Part shown: positions 43,632 to 55,749 of the stretch, in pieces | How positions within the stretch are numbered: the first letter of the stretch is position 1 | Layout: each line of letters opens with the position of its first letter | Origin: Rhexocercosporidium sp. MPI-PUGE-AT-0058 | Lineage: Eukaryota; Ascomycota; Leotiomycetes; Helotiales | Direction of reading: 5' to 3' | Assembly: GCA_020746875.1 (NCBI GenBank) | Contig: JAGTJL010000015.1 | Coordinates: 434,001 to 498,000 of the forward strand | DNA length: 64,000 bases | Made by a program: the position numbers and the translations under genes | The notes under the pieces: model-generated | The model's database searches: none | What the model saw: the letters and a program-made list of their open reading frames with translations, nothing else | Told to the model about the DNA's origin: nothing

Positions 43632-45533
43632 CTAACTTGCCTTCCCACCCCCAATCTGATCAAAACTCTCAATCAGAATATGTCTCTCCTTCTCACTCTC
43701 ACTCAACTCCTTATTCCCCTCCCTAACCACAACAACAGCCTGCATCCCGGCTTCCCTCGCTGCATCAACCTCCTCTACACGATCACTACAAAACAACCAC
43801 CTCGCAACCTCAATCTGCTTCCCCTTCCCCTTCATCCCCTCAACAATCCTCCCATAACTCCCACTCTCCCCCTTCATCCCCGCATTTACCGTATCAAACC
43901 ACCCACTCACCAGTCCCGTGAGATCTTTATCCTCCCCCTCCGCACTCGTATACTTGAATAAAAGCTTTTGTGCAGCGACACTACCAGAGCTATAGATTAC
44001 GATAGGTTTTCCAGCTTTGTGCCATTTTTTCAAAGCCGGGAGGACGTCGGCGAAGAGCGGGCAGGTGAGGACGCCTGATTCGTAGCCGGAGAGCCAGAGG
44101 TGGCCCTGGAGGTTTTTGAGGTATGATATCTTAACGTCGCGGGAAACGAGGTCGTGAACGTGAGACCGGAAGACGGAGGGGGAGGTGCGAAACTCGGCGG
44201 GGAAGGCGTCGCGATAGGGGGCGAAGGAAGGGGAGTCCCAAGATGTGGAGAGGTGAGTGTCAAGGCTAGTTAGGGCGTAGGGGAACTAGAAGTTGGTTAG
44301 ATGGATGGACTGGGTGGCTTGTGTCTAGGTTTAGGTTTTTGAGATTGAATTGGTCAAGTGATTGATTTGAGAGAGTGAGGTTGGAATGGAATGGGGTTGC
44401 GGGGTACTGGTGGCGTATGCAGGGACCTCTTTCTTTGAAAATGGGGAAATGTGAGACTGAGTGACAACTGAGACTGTGACTGAGCTGAAAAGAGACGAAA
44501 GATGTGACAGTGGAAATTACTCAATCGCACCCAGACTGTTGGATTGATGGTAGTCGTACCAATCCGCCCAGCCCAGAGCCCAGATGACGGGAGGAAGAAT
44601 ATCGGCAGATAATCCCGCGAGTCATCTTTCCCCTCCCCCGCAGTATTGAACTTTGTCGTTGAATCTGGGTATGATTGACCAAACAGAATTGATGCGGAGA
44701 ATAATGTCCCAACCAGTCCTTGCTTTGAGTGAATGCTGCAGTATGCAACCAACCGCGTGGCGAGTATTTCGATCTCGTGCCACTTCTGGGGCTGGGAATG
44801 GATTGGGCTGGACTGGGCTGAGCAGCATACTGCAAGACACGCGATACAGCAGCTGGTATACCTCCACGATGCACGTACAGCCTTGCTGAGAGGTGGCGAA
44901 TCATGGAATTGGCTTGAGTAATAGGTTGACAGAACTTAGGGAGGTATCGTATCGTATCGCAGCGCAACACTCGTGTTTTATCCTAGTGACCCGAAAAGAG
45001 GAATATCCTTTTTGCTGATTCGATATCGCTTGTTGCGGCATTGAGCGGCAGTTGTGGATGGCTGGATGACTTTGCCTTATCTTCTTGCCTCTTACTAGAG
45101 AAGATCTGAGCTCTCGTGAAGCATTTGAAGAGACGATTCGAGAATGCTGATCTTTGTGCAGCAGGCACACTTGTGGCTGGGTATAAGCAGGTCTCATGAT
45201 GTAAAACACAGACAAAATAAACCAATTGTAAATCAGGAAACGAAGATACTGCGAAAAGATATGCAATAAGAGAGACATAGCATAGACTTACGAGAACATC
45301 TTTAACGAAAGATATCGGGCAGACAGTCCCCTCTGCAAGAAGTAGACCAACGAGTCAGCGTTATCTTCTTTCACGTGACTCCTTACTCAGTTCACTCCCA
45401 CCTCTCCAGCCCCCTTCAACTCCAGAGAGGTCCTGAGCAAGGGCTCGAAGCTGAAGTTGAGAAGCAGGACGAAAAATCCAGGAAACCTACCGATATCCAA
45501 TACCACCCCATCGAAATCCAACTTATCCGCCAT
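43632..45533 (-). CDS. UTR4: Enolase-phosphatase E1 (methionine salvage), Utr4
   Basis: Minus-strand exons 45491-45533, 45292-45332 and 43632-44285 sum to 738 nt, 245 residues, the family's normal size. The enzyme converts the ring-opened methylthioribulose intermediate to the acireductone in recycling of 5'-methylthioadenosine. It belongs to the HAD superfamily. The nucleophile motif is DFDGVVLDIEGTVCP (Asp of LDIEGT), created by joining exons 1 and 2. Further blocks are SFVKDVLFPYAL across exons 2-3, LQGHLWLSGYESG, the Ser motif VIYSSGSVAAQKLLF and the Asp motif CSDRVEEVDAAREAG. The first two exons are tiny, and the second intron is 1006 nt, about twenty times the local norm. A CACGTG (45372-45377) lies in intron 1. 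Confidence 0.93.
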
Positions 45534-45949
45534 CTCTCTCCTCACTCTCTCTCACCGTCTCCAACCAATTTCCCAGTTTTTCCAAGTTTTTCCCTGCCTC
45601 TCTCTCTCTCCCTCTCAAGCGTAGACAATCTTCCAAATACCCGTATCGTATACCGACCCTTCCCTCTCAATATGAAATTTCCTCGTCGTTTCGTTCAATG
45701 GTTCGTTCGTGTCAACACTCCATCCAGGTGAGATAGCGGTGTAAGTGAAAATCTCTGCAAAACGGTGTGTCTCTCACTCGCTTCTCGCTCTCGCGCTCGT
45801 CGCAATGGTCTCTTCTGGGGATAGTGGGGAGAGTGGGCATCTGGAGCACCAACGGGAAGGTTGGGCTTGCATGCAGGTTGCAGCGTTCGTGCAGTAGTAC
45901 GGCAGTAGTAGCTGAGCGAGGAGGAGAGTGGGGATGAAGGAGAGATTCA

Positions 45950-45981
45950 AATGCAGATGCAGATGTGGATGTGGATGCATG
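45950..45981. repeat. GATGCA/GATGTG hexamer repeat
   Basis: About five units of ATGCAG/ATGTGG in tandem. Confidence 0.75.
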
Positions 45982-48900
45982 CAAGCCTTCCCTTTTATAC
46001 GAGTGGGTACGGACAGTTGATGGGAATAGTGTTGCTGGCCTTTTTTGGTGGGTTTAAGATGCGTGGGGATGGGTCTGGGTATGGGTATGCAGGTGAATGG
46101 ATACTTTTGTCGTCGAATGGTCTCTTGATGTGTTGTTTGGTTTGGTTTGTTTGGGTGAGATCTCGAACTTAAGGTACTACTGGGTTGGGTGGAATCGTTA
46201 ACTCTACTGTACAGTACCTAGGTATGTATGTGTGTGTATGTGGTTGGGTGAGTGAGTAGTGCTGGTCGGGTGAATTCGCTTCGGGGATCTTCGGTTCAGC
46301 CGAGGAGTGGAAAAGAACATGTGGCAAATCCTTGACCTCACCCTTTGTTTGTTGACACCGGCCATGGAGAATTTTAAGATTGTGATGGCGGTGAGAGTGG
46401 TAATTTTTTCGATAGTTCGGATGTTTTTTCCTTCGTGGGTGCATGAATCGTCGGTCCACATATCCACACAGTTCGCATGTGCAGGAAGCAGGCTGGCGAT
46501 ACAAGACAAGGCAAGGTGAGGTGAGGCCAACAGTTCAACGGCCCCGCTGCGGGAGGTTGATACATTTTTCTTTGTTTTGATTTTGGCTGGAGAGTTGTTT
46601 TTGATGTCTTGGGGGTTTCATTTGATAGGCTTTTCTCCTTCTTTAAAGGTTAGGTTTGAGAAAATTCTGGAGGAGTGAGATGAAGTCAAGTGAGATAAAG
46701 AGAAGTAACGATGCACACATAATATCGGCCATGATATTTGCGTGAGTAGTGAGCGAGGACCTGAACATCCACCAACCTTTTTCTTTCACCTCCTCTGAAA
46801 CAGACAGCCTTCCGCTTTTGCATCTTCTCTGCTCCCGCGGCAGAGGCATTAACAAAGAAAGCAAAGCTAGAGCAAAGAAGTATTCAGACGAAAAAGACAA
46901 CTCCGGTATAGCTTCAGGAACTGCTGGCACAAATCCACAAATGTGGGTTCATCCGTCCCGTCGTCCGTCCTGTATCTTGCCTTGCCTTGACTTAACTTGC
47001 CTCGCCTTACCGTCTTATTGATGCTACGGTAGGCTGGGGCTGGCTGGCTGCAGCAAGATCCCAAGCCCAAGCCCAAGCAAGCTCAAGCTCGAGATCTCTG
47101 TCTCTTTCCTTGCGGATAGGCGGGCTCGGCGGGCTCGGATCGGATAAGGGAAACAGGATCTAGATCATGTTCTTATCGATTAGGGATTAGGATGGATCCG
47201 GAAATACAGGTTTGGGAGTTTTTAGTTGGAAGCTTGGCTGCTAGGGCTGCTAGCTACTCTACTAGACGAGTAAGGGAAGGGGAAGGGAAGGTAAGGTAAG
47301 CTTGGTATGTATACACGGCTTCCTGATTCGAGGAAGAAAGCTGGCTGTTTGTGTTTGAAGCGTGAGCTGCAGTAGGGTGGAACTTGTGAAGGAAGGAAGG
47401 AAGGTAGGAAGGAAGGGCATGAAAGAAGTACAGTACGCGTACACCGCTTTCTGATACTTGACTCTCTGGGTGGATTTTCGTTTCGCTGGGGGAACAAGAA
47501 GGGTAACTGAGGTGAAGGGGAGAAGCTCAGGCTCGTTGGCCGTGGTGTAGTGGAGGAAGAGGATTATTAGAGGGATTTTAGGATTTAGATTTTAGATTTA
47601 ATACGTTGGTTGAGCTTCAGCTTCAGCTTCAGCATGAGCTTGAGCTCAAGTCGTTTCTTGAAACGAGCTCCTCCGCACGGGTTTTGTGGGGTTTAACCGA
47701 TGCCAGCGCAGTTGACGTGAACGTGACGTGACGTGAGACGCTCGTACAGCAACGAGTATCAGGTTGAAAGTCAATTATGGGGACTGGGACTGGGTTTGGA
47801 TTTAGATTTACAACTTTTTTTAAGGGGTGCTGGGCGATGCGAATCTCACGAGAAGAAAGTTTAGTATTGTGCTCTAGAAGGGAGAGGAAGGCAAGATGGA
47901 AGTCGGGAGTTTGATGTCGGAAAGTCGGAGATGGAGAGAGCTTCAAAGCTTTAACTGGTTCTTCGTGGCGCTCAAGTACAGTCCAGTACGGCTCTCCCCA
48001 GACCATACTACTGTATACATGCTGTGCCACAATGTTCGGGGACTTGCAGTCAGGTTCCTTAATCCAGCTCGTCTCCAAGAAATACAGTATGTCGTTTTTA
48101 CCGTCTGGTGGCGCCATGGCGAGGGGATGCACGACATAAGGGGATATAGAGTAAGACAGTTTCTTGAGTCTTGAGGCAGTGGCAGGTAGGCAGTGTTTGG
48201 TGTCACTTATGCTTGAGGCTTGAGGCTTGAAGCTTGGCTTGTTAAAAAGCAAGCAAGAAGTGCGGGGAGAGCAGTGGGATGTTTCAGGGCGTCGTCTATT
48301 CTTTTTCTTTTTTCTTTGTCTTTTCTGTCTCTGGGCTTGATGAAGACTCCCACTGGTGTAGATGCCGGTACTTGTGTAGGTATTGAAGCGAAAGAACCTA
48401 CCTAGATTACCGGTATTTGTTTATCTGTCTCCCAAGTAGTGGAGTAGATAGTGGTTGGTTCTGTTCGATCCTCTTGTTCTTCATGCTGCTGCATCTGATA
48501 TTCTGGGGCTGATCTGATACAGCGATCTACAGTGCCGCGTGAGAGCAATCGAGCGAGTTGAAAGGTCGGAGCTTATCAATGAGTTCCACACTCCCTCTGT
48601 GGGAAGCATCTTCAGGATAAAGTTTGGAGGTAGGGAAGCTCGACGCGGTAAGGACGATCATCATACGAAAGATGAAGCATCATCCCTGATTTCTCCTCTT
48701 CTTCCAGTCAATCAATCAAGCAAGCGCGCGAGCATTATTTACAGATAGATGAGATATGATGGAATGATGACAGCGCCAGGGAGGGCGAAGAACCGTGCCG
48801 CCAGAGGCCAGACCCCAGAATATCTTCGAGCTGCGTCCATTTTCGTGTCCGTGTCTGTGTCTGTCGAAAAGCCAATTCTACACAAGAGCCAGTCAACACT

Positions 48901-49887
48901 CGAGACGCACACTTCAGATAGATGAGGGTGGTGTAGGGCGGTTACTGGTGATAGGTTGGCAGGGTTGATGTTTCGCTGGCCGCTGCTATTTAGGCATTTC
49001 TTAGATGTTTCTGAGTTGAGAGCCTGAGGCAGCAGTGCGTTTATTGTGGCGAGGAGGGCAAATGGGGAGGCTTGGTTGTGGTTGAAGGATCGGGAGAGGT
49101 GTGTGTAGTGGTGAAGTGCATCGAGATTTAGGTGTTTACGAGGTGGGAGGGCGACATCGGAGGTCGGCGTTTGGGTGTTAGTTTATTCTGGTCTGGTAAT
49201 CTGGTTTGGTACGGTATCAGAGTTTCTGGATGAAGTGAACATGAGGAGGGATGATCCGGATGGGGGATCTACGATGTTTCATCAAGGCGATACGAAGTTT
49301 GGTACTGGGTGAGCATGTTAAAGTCGTCATAATCATGAAAGGTAGAATTGACCAAGCAATGTCCTTGATGGGCACGCGGGGTCTTCGCTGGATTCCGGTG
49401 TATCCGAATTGCGTGAGAAATTGGCTTGATACTTGAGACCGTGGTTTACATACTTTGGAAGTAGGATAACATACGAATGAAGTCTGTGATGAGGGGAGGT
49501 TGAAACGCTTTGTGAGGTGATCAGGAGATAATTGGCATGATGATGTCGTGCTGACAGTAGTTCTAAAGAGCAGTGGTGGGAAAATCCGGGGAAGGTTAAT
49601 TGTGGAACAGATGCAGTGTCCTCTTTGAAGAAAGTCGCCAGATTCCTCCCTTTCGCCTTTCGGTTGTGGTTCGACAAGTCAGGACATCGTGAGATCTATT
49701 ATTGAGTGTCGTGTTCCCATTGAGACCTGACTGTTTCGCCAGAATCGTTACAAATCGGGTGGTGGTGGTAGTGGCGGTTGCGGTCACACGATCTCCCGCT
49801 GACAATGTTTCTCTTTTGATTCTACCGAGTCACTCACTCTCTTTGAAAGAAAGTAGTTTGAAGAGGAGAATGGGGAGCAGCCGATGG

Positions 49888-49920
49888 GCACTGCACTGCA
49901 CTGCACTGCACTGTACTGTA
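49888..49920. repeat. GCACT pentamer tandem repeat
   Basis: Five units of CTGCA/GCACT followed by CTGTA variants. The reverse complement of this array recurs at 50466-50485. Confidence 0.9.
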
Positions 49921-50072
49921 GGTCGGGCTAAGCAAGATTGCGATGTGTCATTGGGCGGCAGTTGAAAGGCGAGGAAGGCAAGACAAGACATCTTTGGATT
50001 CCAGCGGCTTCTGTGTACAGATTTATGTTTCTAAAAGGTGCCTCGTGGTCAGTTTCCAAGATTACGGATTGC

Positions 50073-50136
50073 TGGATTGGGATTGGGGAACTGGTGGGAT
50101 TGGGATTGGGATTAGGATTAGGATTTGGATTTGGAT
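50073..50136. repeat. GGGATT/GGATTT hexamer repeat tract
   Basis: A run of GATTGG, GGGATT, AGGATT and TGGATT units over about 60 bp, drifting from one unit type to the next. Confidence 0.85.
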
Positions 50137-50465
50137 AGAGCGGGCATCGGAGGCGAGGGAAGGCTGGAAGGGCGGGAGGAGGGGAGGAGGGGTGTCCCGA
50201 GCTTCCATGAGCTGCTTTTGTTTTGCTGGGGAAAGCTCTACTTCCTGTACTCCTGCCAGCTGCTTTTGCTGCTTGCTCGAGGCTGGTCAGCTTGGCTTGG
50301 CCTTTGGAAGCAATCTGGGCACACTTTCCTTCCCTCTCCTCCCTCTCCTTCCTTCACCCTCTCCCCCAGCCAGCCAGCCAGACCAAGATCAGCCAGGGCG
50401 TCCTGCGCCTACGCATGCAGCCCACAGGAGAACCAGGCGCATGCATGCATGCAGGTAGCAGGACT

Positions 50466-50485
50466 GTGCAGTGCAGTGCAGTGCA
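50466..50485. repeat. GTGCA pentamer repeat, inverted partner of 49888-49920
   Basis: Four units of GTGCA in 20 bp, a perfect reverse complement of part of the GCACT array 570 bp upstream. Confidence 0.88.
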
Positions 50486-50830
50486 TAAAGAAGTGGCCCC
50501 ACAAATAGTCTGTCTCCACTCACTCCACTCACTTTGCTCCACTTCATCTGGCCAGCCAGCCAATAAGTGGCGTGAATAACATGGGCCGAAAGACTGAAGT
50601 GTTGGTAGAAAGCCATGGAATCGCCTCAAAGCAGCGTCAGACTATGGCATCAGTCGTCCCCACCTCGTCCCCTCGCTGGAGCATGACTGGCTGGCCTTCT
50701 CTCGTTCCTGTCACTTGTCTTTATCCGACATTAAGCCCCGCCGCCGCCCTTCCAGCTGCTGGGATCCTTCACCGTACCAAGTCCAATTTGAGTGAGCCCA
50801 CCTCGTTCCGGTAAGCGTTGGCCACGAGTC

Positions 50831-50880
50831 TGGTGTGGTGTGGATGGGTGTGGATGGGTGTGGACTGGTGTTGACTGGGC
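50831..50880. repeat. TGGATGGGTG tandem repeat
   Basis: Imperfect 10-bp units (GTGTGGATGG) with GTGTGG ends, G-rich on the + strand. Confidence 0.8.
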
Positions 50881-52685
50881 TGGGGGACAGACTCTCTGGT
50901 GCGGTGCGGGCTTCGGCGGGTTTACCCTTTACTTTGCTACAAGCAGCACTGCACCGCTGGTCCAGCCTGGTTGGTCGCTAAACAAAGCCTGGCAGCGGAT
51001 TCGAGCCATCTGGAAGCTCCCTGAAGCCGTCAAAGCAGCGCACTGGCGTGAGTGGTCGTCGTGGCTGGCCGCCCTGGCCTGCCCTGGGCCGGCCTGAACC
51101 TGCACCAGAAAGGTGGCCAACGAAGAGACAGCATCCACAGCAAAAGAGCGGTTGCGACAACAACTGAAAGAGCCGACCACCCCGTCTTCCGTCCTCGTCA
51201 GATGTCTCTAACCCCAGAAAGGTTTAGCTGGGCCCGCTGCTAGACTCGCTGTTGACTTGCTTGCCTCCCCTGCCCTGTCCTTGCCTATCCTGCCTCTCTC
51301 ACCTCTCTTTCCTCGCTCTTTCCCTCATCTCCATCTCCATCTCTATCCTTCAACCCCAAAAAGCTGCATGATACTTAGGACTGGCCACATCCATCGTTGT
51401 TCGCAGTTTCCCTTCTCCTCTTCCTTCCTTCCTTCTCTTCTCCGACCTCCTTCCTAATTACCTACCTACCTCGCTCTCGCCACCTGACTCTCTAATTCAC
51501 TCTAATCGTCGATCGACTCATCTCTCCCGATCTCGCCTTGACCACCTCTCCGTTCTGCGTCATCCTCGAGTGCTCCTCCACCAGCAGCAACAACAACAAC
51601 ACCAACATTCCTCATCCATCACAATCATCCAACAAGAGCTTTGCACTCTTGTGCAATACTTCTCAGTGATTGACTCGATCAAAGAATCTCGACGGTCGAC
51701 GAATCTTAGTTGCTCTTCTATCAGCTCCACTTTCCACTACTTTCCACCTCCACCACCTCCCAACTCTATCCCACGATAGTCCTCAGTTCGTCCCAAGCGG
51801 ATAAGGCAGACGGAGAGCAAGCTCTTCGACTACCTGTTCCCTAAAATCAAACCAACCCAACACATGATTTCAACAACAGTGCCCGAGATTGTCTCCAGAT
51901 AGACTTCAGCTTACAACCGAATTTCAATCTGACAATCTCGATCCTGCATCGAGTCATAGCTCCACCACCACCACCAACTTCTCGAGCCTTCTCCATCAAA
52001 TCATTCACTCCACTTCACAACCATCCATCCAGACACTTAACAATTGACATCTCGTTGATTGTTTTGCCTCGTCCGTCGACTTGTTACTCGTCAACTTCAT
52101 ACCTCGAACTTCCCTAACAACAACAACAACAACAAACACACTCCGGCAGTACGTTTGCTCGTACTGCTTCTGAGGCTTCCTCCACACCTCGGACACTCGC
52201 TCTTTTACACTGTTGACTTCCATGTCAGCATAACGACTTCTCATTTCTTTCCCGGACACTCGTCCTTCTGTTACGACCACAACACAATTCCCTTTGTTAG
52301 CGATTCGAATACCCATCAATGAGCCTCTGACCCCTACCAATCACGATACACACCCGGAGTTTTCGCCAGTTATCTTTTTTCGGCGGTTGAAATACATCTA
52401 TATAGCGTTGCCAGTTTGCTGATTCGACATTTCCACCTTTCCGGTTCACCTCTTCGAACACCTCCTCTGGGGCAGCCTAGCTCCGTGTGCCATCAACTTT
52501 GTTTAGAGAAGACAAAAGCATTTCCCAACCGTACTGCTCAACCGCATTCTCTTCGGAACCAAAAACATTGCCGTTGTACCACCACTCCAGCTTTTGCCGT
52601 TCTCACTCATACCTAATTACCACCCCTTTCAACTTACGTTACTCTCCCACCAACACTCAACACTCTTACCTGCACATATTTCGTC

Positions 52686-54617
52686 ATGGAGTGCCTCCGA
52701 GATAGATTCTACGATGGAGTCGTCCTTGATGGACGGTTCAGGACGGTATCTCCACTCAACCATGGTTCTTTCGGCATGGTATTCATGGCCGAGGACCTGA
52801 CCAACAACGAGATGGTTGCTATCAAGTGTTTAACCAAGAAGTCTGCCATCACTGATGGAGACTTTTCCTTTGCTGTTGATGAGAAGTCGGAAGAGTTGGC
52901 CTGCCACGCACTACTAGGCAACCACTCCAACATCGTCAATCTGATTCATTCTTTCGAGACCGAATCTCACATCTACATTGTCCTCGAGTTCTGTGCGAGG
53001 GGTGACCTGTACGAGGCCATCCGAACTGGAACTGGCCCGTTGGAAACCGAACACGTTCGTCGATTTATGCTCCAGCTTGTTGATGCTGTTGCCTACATCC
53101 ACGAAAAGGGCCTCTACCACCGAGACATCAAGCCAGAGAACATCTTCCTTACTCAAGCCGGGGAGATGAAGCTCGGTGACTTTGGCCTTGCTACCACCGA
53201 AAAGTGGACATATGAAACAACTGTTGGAAGTGACCGCTACATGTCTCCAGAGCAATATGATTCCGCCGGAGCCGGATACGCACCTGAACAAGCCGATATC
53301 TGGGCCATTGGTATCTGCTTGTTGAACATTCTCTTCTCTCGAAACCCTTTCACCACACCGACAGAATCCGATCCTCTGTTCTTGGATTTCTCCCGCGACA
53401 AGCAATCACTCTTCGATGTCTTCCCAACAATGTCTCAGGACACCTATGAAGTCATTGCTCAGTGCATGAGCTTGGACCCACGCAAGCGCTCTTTGCAAGC
53501 TTGCCGGGAGGCTCTCGAGCGTCTCGTCAGCTTCACCACCTTTGATGAGTCACTTGACGACTTCTGCATGGCCGAGAGACGAGGCATCGCCAGTGCCAAC
53601 CGCGAGCCTCTTCGTACTCCATCCATCCAGAGCCCACAGGTGGACAACGGCTCCTTCCCATGGGCCAAGGCCCTGCACGCCAGTCCACCTCAGCAATTCC
53701 GTCAATTGTCCGTCATCGCCGACGACGAAAGCTACAACTCCGAGGACCTCTTCCCCAGCTCGGAGGAGAGCAACAAGGACTGGTTCTCTGTTGGTCAACA
53801 GACACCATCGCTGGCATCCGTGCTCAACTCATCTCTTGGAGCTTCGATGAAGTCAATGGCCATCAGACGACCAATGAAGTCTGGACCACCCAAGGCGAGC
53901 CTGACTCCCATCTCAGGCTCACTTCCAATCACCATGTCAAAGCCTAAACCTTTGCCATCCCTGGCGTCCATCTTCGGCAAGAAGAGTGAGGTCGCCTCCA
54001 AGAGCTGGAGTGACCTTTGGGATGAGGACATCGAAGAGGAGGAGGAGGAAGCCGACAAGCAATTGAAGGCACGACAAATTCAGAATGCCAGAACCTGGAG
54101 TCACGAGAGCAAACAGGACGAAGATGATACGATACGCCGTGGACCTTTGGAGCCAAAGAGCTCTTCTTTTGTAAATATTACCAAGTCAAATCCCGATGCG
54201 GCTCGTGCTGCCGCCAATGATATCGATGGAGACCTTGTGGCGGATGGCTTCTTTTTCCACGACACCCCGAAAGAGATGGTCATCCCGCAGTACTCTCCTC
54301 GATACTCACCACCACCCAAGCGTACCACTGGCGATAAGTGGTCCAAGTTGGGAGAACGCAGGCGAGCATACACTGGCACTTCCGATTCGGAGAAATCTCC
54401 CGAGTTGTGGAAGGCACGTCGGAACGTTGGATTGGGCTTCTCTGGTTTTGGAGCCGGCGTTGGAGTTTGGGACAAGTTGAATACTGTTAAGGATACTAGT
54501 GCGAAGGATAAGGGCAAGGGATGCCCATGGGCCAAGGAGAAGAGTCGCGATCAACATGGCTACAAACGTCATGGCGACTTGGAATGGGTTGGGGGTTTCA
54601 CTGACCTCCATTTATGA
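52686..54617 (+). CDS. ran1: Ran1/Pat1-type serine/threonine protein kinase
   Basis: Single exon, 643 residues. The kinase domain fills residues about 15-300: glycine loop NHGSFGMVF, VAIKCL lysine, HRDIKPENIF catalytic loop, DFGLAT, and the activation segment TVGSDRYMSPEQY. The second half is disordered with Ser/Thr-Pro sites, an acidic DEDIEEEEEEAD patch and conserved-looking islands (KSWSDLWDEDIEE, PELWKARRNVGLGFSGFG, CPWAKE, GDLEWVGGFTDLHL). The kinase domain resembles fission yeast Ran1, which blocks meiosis in growing cells, and budding yeast Ksp1/Sks1. The islands are typical of the filamentous-fungal orthologs. The gene stands alone with about 7 kb of non-coding sequence upstream and 2 kb downstream. 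Confidence 0.88.
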   Translation: MECLRDRFYDGVVLDGRFRTVSPLNHGSFGMVFMAEDLTNNEMVAIKCLTKKSAITDGDFSFAVDEKSEELACHALLGNHSNIVNLIHSFETESHIYIVLEFCARGDLYEAIRTGTGPLETEHVRRFMLQLVDAVAYIHEKGLYHRDIKPENIFLTQAGEMKLGDFGLATTEKWTYETTVGSDRYMSPEQYDSAGAGYAPEQADIWAIGICLLNILFSRNPFTTPTESDPLFLDFSRDKQSLFDVFPTMSQDTYEVIAQCMSLDPRKRSLQACREALERLVSFTTFDESLDDFCMAERRGIASANREPLRTPSIQSPQVDNGSFPWAKALHASPPQQFRQLSVIADDESYNSEDLFPSSEESNKDWFSVGQQTPSLASVLNSSLGASMKSMAIRRPMKSGPPKASLTPISGSLPITMSKPKPLPSLASIFGKKSEVASKSWSDLWDEDIEEEEEEADKQLKARQIQNARTWSHESKQDEDDTIRRGPLEPKSSSFVNITKSNPDAARAAANDIDGDLVADGFFFHDTPKEMVIPQYSPRYSPPPKRTTGDKWSKLGERRRAYTGTSDSEKSPELWKARRNVGLGFSGFGAGVGVWDKLNTVKDTSAKDKGKGCPWAKEKSRDQHGYKRHGDLEWVGGFTDLHL

Positions 54618-55200
54618 GTGGGTTGGGGGTAAAACTTTTTACCTTCACTTGTAGTTCTTAGCACCTATCTCTGTACTTTTCTGACCGACTGTGGCATCTA
54701 TCATTGGGTGTCGCAGGTAGTAAGGGAGGCATTGGGGATTTTCCTGCTTGAACTCGCTTTTCTGTGTATTAGATTATCTCCGGACTTGAAAATACCAGAC
54801 AATTACCCACTCTACAAATGGCTTACATTGAATGCATTGATTGATTGATCTCGTGAAACATAACATTGACAGGCACGGCAGGTACCTATGATTGACCTCC
54901 CCTCGGTAGCTAACTGGCTGTAGCTAGATGCATAAACATCTACAGTGACCTGCATGTCCCCGCATTGTTTTTGCTTCACTTTTCCCGTTTGTTTACTTAC
55001 CCATCTCCCATCTCAATCTCCCCATCTCATCCGCCCCCTTCCCAATCCGGTTGCGACCCCCCCTCCCCTGAGATATGGCCCGTGCGTCAGATCCTTGACT
55101 TGGGAGTCAGGAGAAAGCGGGGTAAGAGAGTTAAGTAGAGTAGAGAACTTTAGAACAACAACAACAACAGCACACGGGACGGCAGATCGATCATCATATA

Positions 55201-55220
55201 GTACAGTACAGTACAGTACA
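55201..55220. repeat. GTACA pentamer tandem repeat
   Basis: Four perfect GTACA units. Confidence 0.88.
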
Positions 55221-55727
55221 TACCAGCATACTTATCTAGGCAACGGCAGGGCAGGCTAGGCACTAACGACCTACCTTGAAATTGCTTTTTCGTGTGGCTT
55301 TTGGGTGGTTTTGGTGGCTTTCGTCGGGGTAACTAAACAGCGGGAGAGATAGGGTAAGGTGAGGTGAGGTAAGATAGGTGGCGTTATAGTTTGGGTTTGA
55401 GATTGAGATTGAGTGAGGGTGAGAGTGTGATAAGGGTGTGTTTGCTGTGCTACGGAAAGGGAAAAGGACAGTGGGAAGGAAAGCGGGAAAGAGGGGACGA
55501 GTGAAAGATGTTATCAAAGCCGGAATTCGGGTTCGGCACTACTGCTACGGAGGTAGCGGGGTGTTTTGCGGGGGAGATTACGGGGAAGACTGGTAAGTCG
55601 GCTTGGGTGTTCTATTGGGAGCTTTGTTTTTTTTTGTTTTTTGGACTTCTTGGTATGTGTGGCGGTGTTGAATTTTGTTTGTTGGTGATGTTATTGTGCT
55701 GTAGCTGTAGTTGTAGCTAGTGCTACG

Positions 55728-55749
55728 GAGGGGAGGGGAGGGGAGGGGA
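55728..55749. repeat. GAGGG pentamer tandem repeat
   Basis: Four GGAGG/GAGGG units, all purine on the + strand. Confidence 0.85.

Larger units (their letters stand above)
45534..52685. other. Seven-kilobase gene desert rich in simple repeats, upstream of the kinase gene
   Basis: I found no protein gene here on either strand. ORFs are short, compositionally biased and often overlap on opposite strands. The stretch is full of microsatellite-like sequence: GATGTG, GGAA, GCACT, GGGATT, TGGATGGG and CT runs. From about 51250 to the kinase ATG it is strongly C/T- and CA-rich, like a long fungal promoter and 5' leader. It probably acts as an extended regulatory region, possibly with noncoding transcripts; this is inference. 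Confidence 0.55.

Noticed and set aside
47629..48252. A 207-codon open frame on the minus strand in the gene desert
   Set aside because: It is the longest in the region but has mixed composition, no domain or motif, and overlaps simple repeats. Open by chance in G/T-rich DNA is more likely.
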